Shown: piece after piece, positions 62,097 to 64,000 of the stretch
Position numbering within the stretch: position 1 is the first letter of the stretch
Layout: every line of letters begins with the position of its first letter
Origin: Sulfitobacter indolifex
GTDB lineage: Bacteria; Pseudomonadota; Alphaproteobacteria; Rhodobacterales; Rhodobacteraceae
DNA: 64,000 nucleotides
NCBI RefSeq assembly: GCF_022788655.1
Contig: NZ_CP084953.1
Span: forward strand, 243,298-307,297
Reading direction: 5' to 3'
Program-made: the position numbers and the translations under genes
Notes under the pieces: generated by a model
Databases searched by the model: none
What the model saw: the letters and a program-made list of their open reading frames with translations, nothing else
What the model was told of the DNA's origin: nothing

Positions 62097-63212
62097 ATGA
62101 GATATCCTTCAGCCATGGCAGAGAACAACGAAAATCCGCACCCATCAGCATCGAACAGGGCTCCCCCCGACAAGGAAAACGAGAATAAGGCGTCGCACAG
62201 CGACCCTCTGGCACTTCCCTCCGACGTGGCTGGCTCTGGGACGCTCAATCGCCTGATTGACACGGCGCGCCACTATGCCAATGCGTCGACCGCAGAGAAC
62301 ACAAACAAAGCTTACGCCGCAGACTGGAACCACTTTGCTCGCTGGTGCCGATTACGGGGCACGCCCCCCCTGCCCCCATCACCTGAGATGATCGGCCTTT
62401 ACCTGACCGAACTGGCCGCTCCGATTGGAGCGACGCCTCCTCTAACTGTTTCCACAATCGAGCGTCGGTTGTCTGGCCTCGCCTGGAACTACGCGCAGCG
62501 CGGGTTCGCGCTGGACCGCAAAGATCGCCACATCGCCACAGTGTTAGCCGGAATCAAGCGAAAACACGCCCGCCCACCAACGCAAAAAGATGCTATCCTG
62601 CGCGATGACATTCTGGCGATGGTGGCCACCCTGACCTTCGATCTGCGTGGTCTGCGCGACCGAGCCATTCTGCTGATCGGCTACGCCGGTGGCCTGCGTC
62701 GGTCTGAGATCGTCAGCTTGGATGTTCACAAAGACGACACACCGGATTCAGGCGGTTGGATCGAGATCCTAGACGAGGGTGCCCTGCTCACGCTGGACGC
62801 CAAAACTGGCTGGCGTGAGGTTGAGATTGGTCGCGGTTCTAGCGACCAGACCTGCCCTGTTCACGCGCTGAAGCAGTGGCTGCATTTTGCGAAGATCAAT
62901 TTTGGTCCGGTGTTCGTCCGCACGTCCCATGATGGCGCGAAGGCGCTTGAGGCACGACTCAATGATAAACACGTCGCCCGCCTGATCAAACGCACCGTGC
63001 TGGATGCTGGCATCCGGGCGGAACTACCCGAAAAAGAACGTTTGGCGCTGTTCTCAGGCCATTCTCTGCGTGCAGGTCTCGCAAGTTCAGCAGAGATTGA
63101 CGAGCGTTATGTCCAAAAGCATCTTGGACACGGGAGCGCGGAAATGACCCGCCGATATCAACGCCGTCGCGACCGGTTCCGCGTGAATCTGACGCGCGCG
63201 GCGGGGTTGTAG
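62097..63212 (+). CDS. Tyrosine recombinase / integrase
   Basis: 371 residues. N-terminal SAM-like core-binding domain (NTNKAYAADWNHFARWCRLRGTPPLPPSPEMIGLYLTELA), catalytic domain with Arg in YAGGLRRSEI, HSLRAG (HxxR), HLGHG and final Tyr in TRRYQRR: all active-site residues present. The start is not certain (ATG 62097 or 62115). Divergent from the DUF1403-scpB operon across about 106 bases that may hold its crossover site or the shared promoter. Type seen on plasmids and integrative elements. Confidence 0.93.
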   Translation: MRYPSAMAENNENPHPSASNRAPPDKENENKASHSDPLALPSDVAGSGTLNRLIDTARHYANASTAENTNKAYAADWNHFARWCRLRGTPPLPPSPEMIGLYLTELAAPIGATPPLTVSTIERRLSGLAWNYAQRGFALDRKDRHIATVLAGIKRKHARPPTQKDAILRDDILAMVATLTFDLRGLRDRAILLIGYAGGLRRSEIVSLDVHKDDTPDSGGWIEILDEGALLTLDAKTGWREVEIGRGSSDQTCPVHALKQWLHFAKINFGPVFVRTSHDGAKALEARLNDKHVARLIKRTVLDAGIRAELPEKERLALFSGHSLRAGLASSAEIDERYVQKHLGHGSAEMTRRYQRRRDRFRVNLTRAAGL

Positions 63213-64000
63213 AGCTCACACGGCGTGGTCATAGTGTTGGCTCTTTATGAGGGGGGTGAGCGATCGACATGTCGAACCTGATTGAACTATCGCACCTGAA
63301 ATGCCCTCGTTTGCCAAGCTTTGTTATCGGTTAAGGTGTACTCAAGGCAGCTTCCGGCGATGTCAGGAGAATGGCGCGCAGCTTTGTACAACGCCAAGGT
63401 GGGATCAGTTCCATTGATAAGCCTCTTGGCACAAGGTTTTTAAGGCACTACCCTCTTCCAGCACGCTCGCAACAAGCGCCTCCTGGCAGCGAAGGTCACC
63501 GTGCCATAACCTGCGCCATCCGCGCTGCTCACTGTCTTTACCCGCCCATCTAGCGCCAGTTCAGGGCTGTTCCCGAGGCTCGTCCGTAGGGCGCACAAAG
63601 CCGTGATCCACGGCAAGCCCGCCTTAGCGGTCAAGCGTCACAAAGGCCCCTGCCCGCCTGAACTCCTCTTTGCCGAAGATCGACGGCCATGTTTCGAGTT
63701 GCTTTATTGTGACTTCGAACTCATTGAGACGAGCGTCGATCACTTCGGGAGAACTATCCTGCCTTTCTGAACGCCCAGTACTCAGCAAGCAGTTTGGCAT
63801 GAACCGCGCCTTCATCATCCTTCATTGACAGCGGATTTCTGGTGCGCTGACCCAACCCGTTGCATTCACCAGCGGCATCCGAACTGTCCATAAGCTGAAA
63901 TGCAGATTAGCAGCCCAATACAAACTACCCAGTCAGGCGGGTGCCCAACGCGAGCCTAAGGACTTACTTTTGCACAAACACGAGATTGTTGGGGGGAATC
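63213..64000. other. Right-end region with a decayed partition gene
   Basis: About 790 bases without an intact gene. The ParB-like remnant described below is the only recognisable content. Small plus-strand frames near 63371-63553 are not supported. Confidence 0.5.
63561..63818 (-). pseudogene. ParB-like partition protein remnant
   Basis: On the minus strand from 63818: EVIDARLNEFEVTIKQLETWP, then EEFRRAGAFVTLDR, a TAA stop at 63624-63626, and in the same frame GGLAVDHGFVRPTDEPREQP and a TGA at 63561. The AGAFVTLD-x-GGLxVxxGFVRPxDEP string is characteristic of large ParB-family proteins of alphaproteobacterial plasmids. A nonsense codon in the middle and no N-terminal ParB nuclease-like domain: dead. 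Confidence 0.7.

Overview
The window looks like an alphaproteobacterium of the Rhodobacterales (Roseobacter group). The reasons are a calcium-repeat protein ending in a Hint domain of the kind common in that order, TctCBA and NitT/TauT uptake systems with FCD-type GntR regulators, a DUF1403/ScpB/recombinase cluster of the kind seen on alphaproteobacterial plasmids, and moderately high G+C coding sequence. No rRNA, complete tRNA, replication initiator or CRISPR array is visible, so I cannot say whether this is chromosome or a large plasmid. The many transposase remnants, decayed genes and toxin-antitoxin loci point to an accessory region.

Layout. 0-3.5 kb: the 3' part of a secreted RTX/PA14/Hint protein and a CIA30-domain protein. 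4.4-10.9 kb: a catabolic block with a VOC protein, a GntR regulator, a divergent ThDP enzyme and a tricarboxylate-type transporter (tctC-tctB-tctA). 11.4-14 kb: an arsenic resistance operon (arsR, ACR3 pump, arsC, arsH). 14.8-18.1 kb: a four-gene dTDP-L-rhamnose operon. 19-24.8 kb: a second uptake and catabolism block with a GntR regulator, a NitT/TauT ABC transporter, an FAH-family hydrolase, a gamma-glutamyltransferase remnant and a bile-acid-type symporter, followed by a decayed IS1182-type element.

26.9-37 kb: a surface and signalling block. A Cache-HAMP protein without an output domain and a small secreted barrel-like protein converge on a minimal beta-glucan synthesis operon (GH8 endoglucanase, HlyD-like protein, BcsA/BgsA-like GT2 synthase). 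A multi-PAS histidine kinase and a response regulator with a GGDEF-like C-terminus follow. 37-52 kb is an island of mostly unrecognised small proteins: secreted proteins, a WD40-like protein, hipBA, a nuclease, a zinc-ribbon GIY-YIG-like protein and a 57-residue ribbon-helix-helix (RHH) regulator. Long non-coding gaps there hold repeats: four copies of the RHH gene start (one intact, three dead), three arrays of a TCAGCGCTGA-like palindrome, an AT-rich segment with inverted and direct GTTAC repeats, and a tRNA-like sequence.

52.8-64 kb: an IS66 element with a perfect 8-bp target duplication, an orphan MbcA/ParS-type antitoxin domain paired with a membrane protein, an AbiE pair whose toxin gene is frameshifted, a Fic protein, and a cluster of ScpB, DUF1403 and a tyrosine recombinase beside a dead ParB-like gene. 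The most promising undescribed systems are the repeated RHH/operator/palindrome units at 44-50 kb, the ScpB-DUF1403-recombinase module at 60-63 kb and the DUF2384-membrane-protein pair at 55.3-56 kb.
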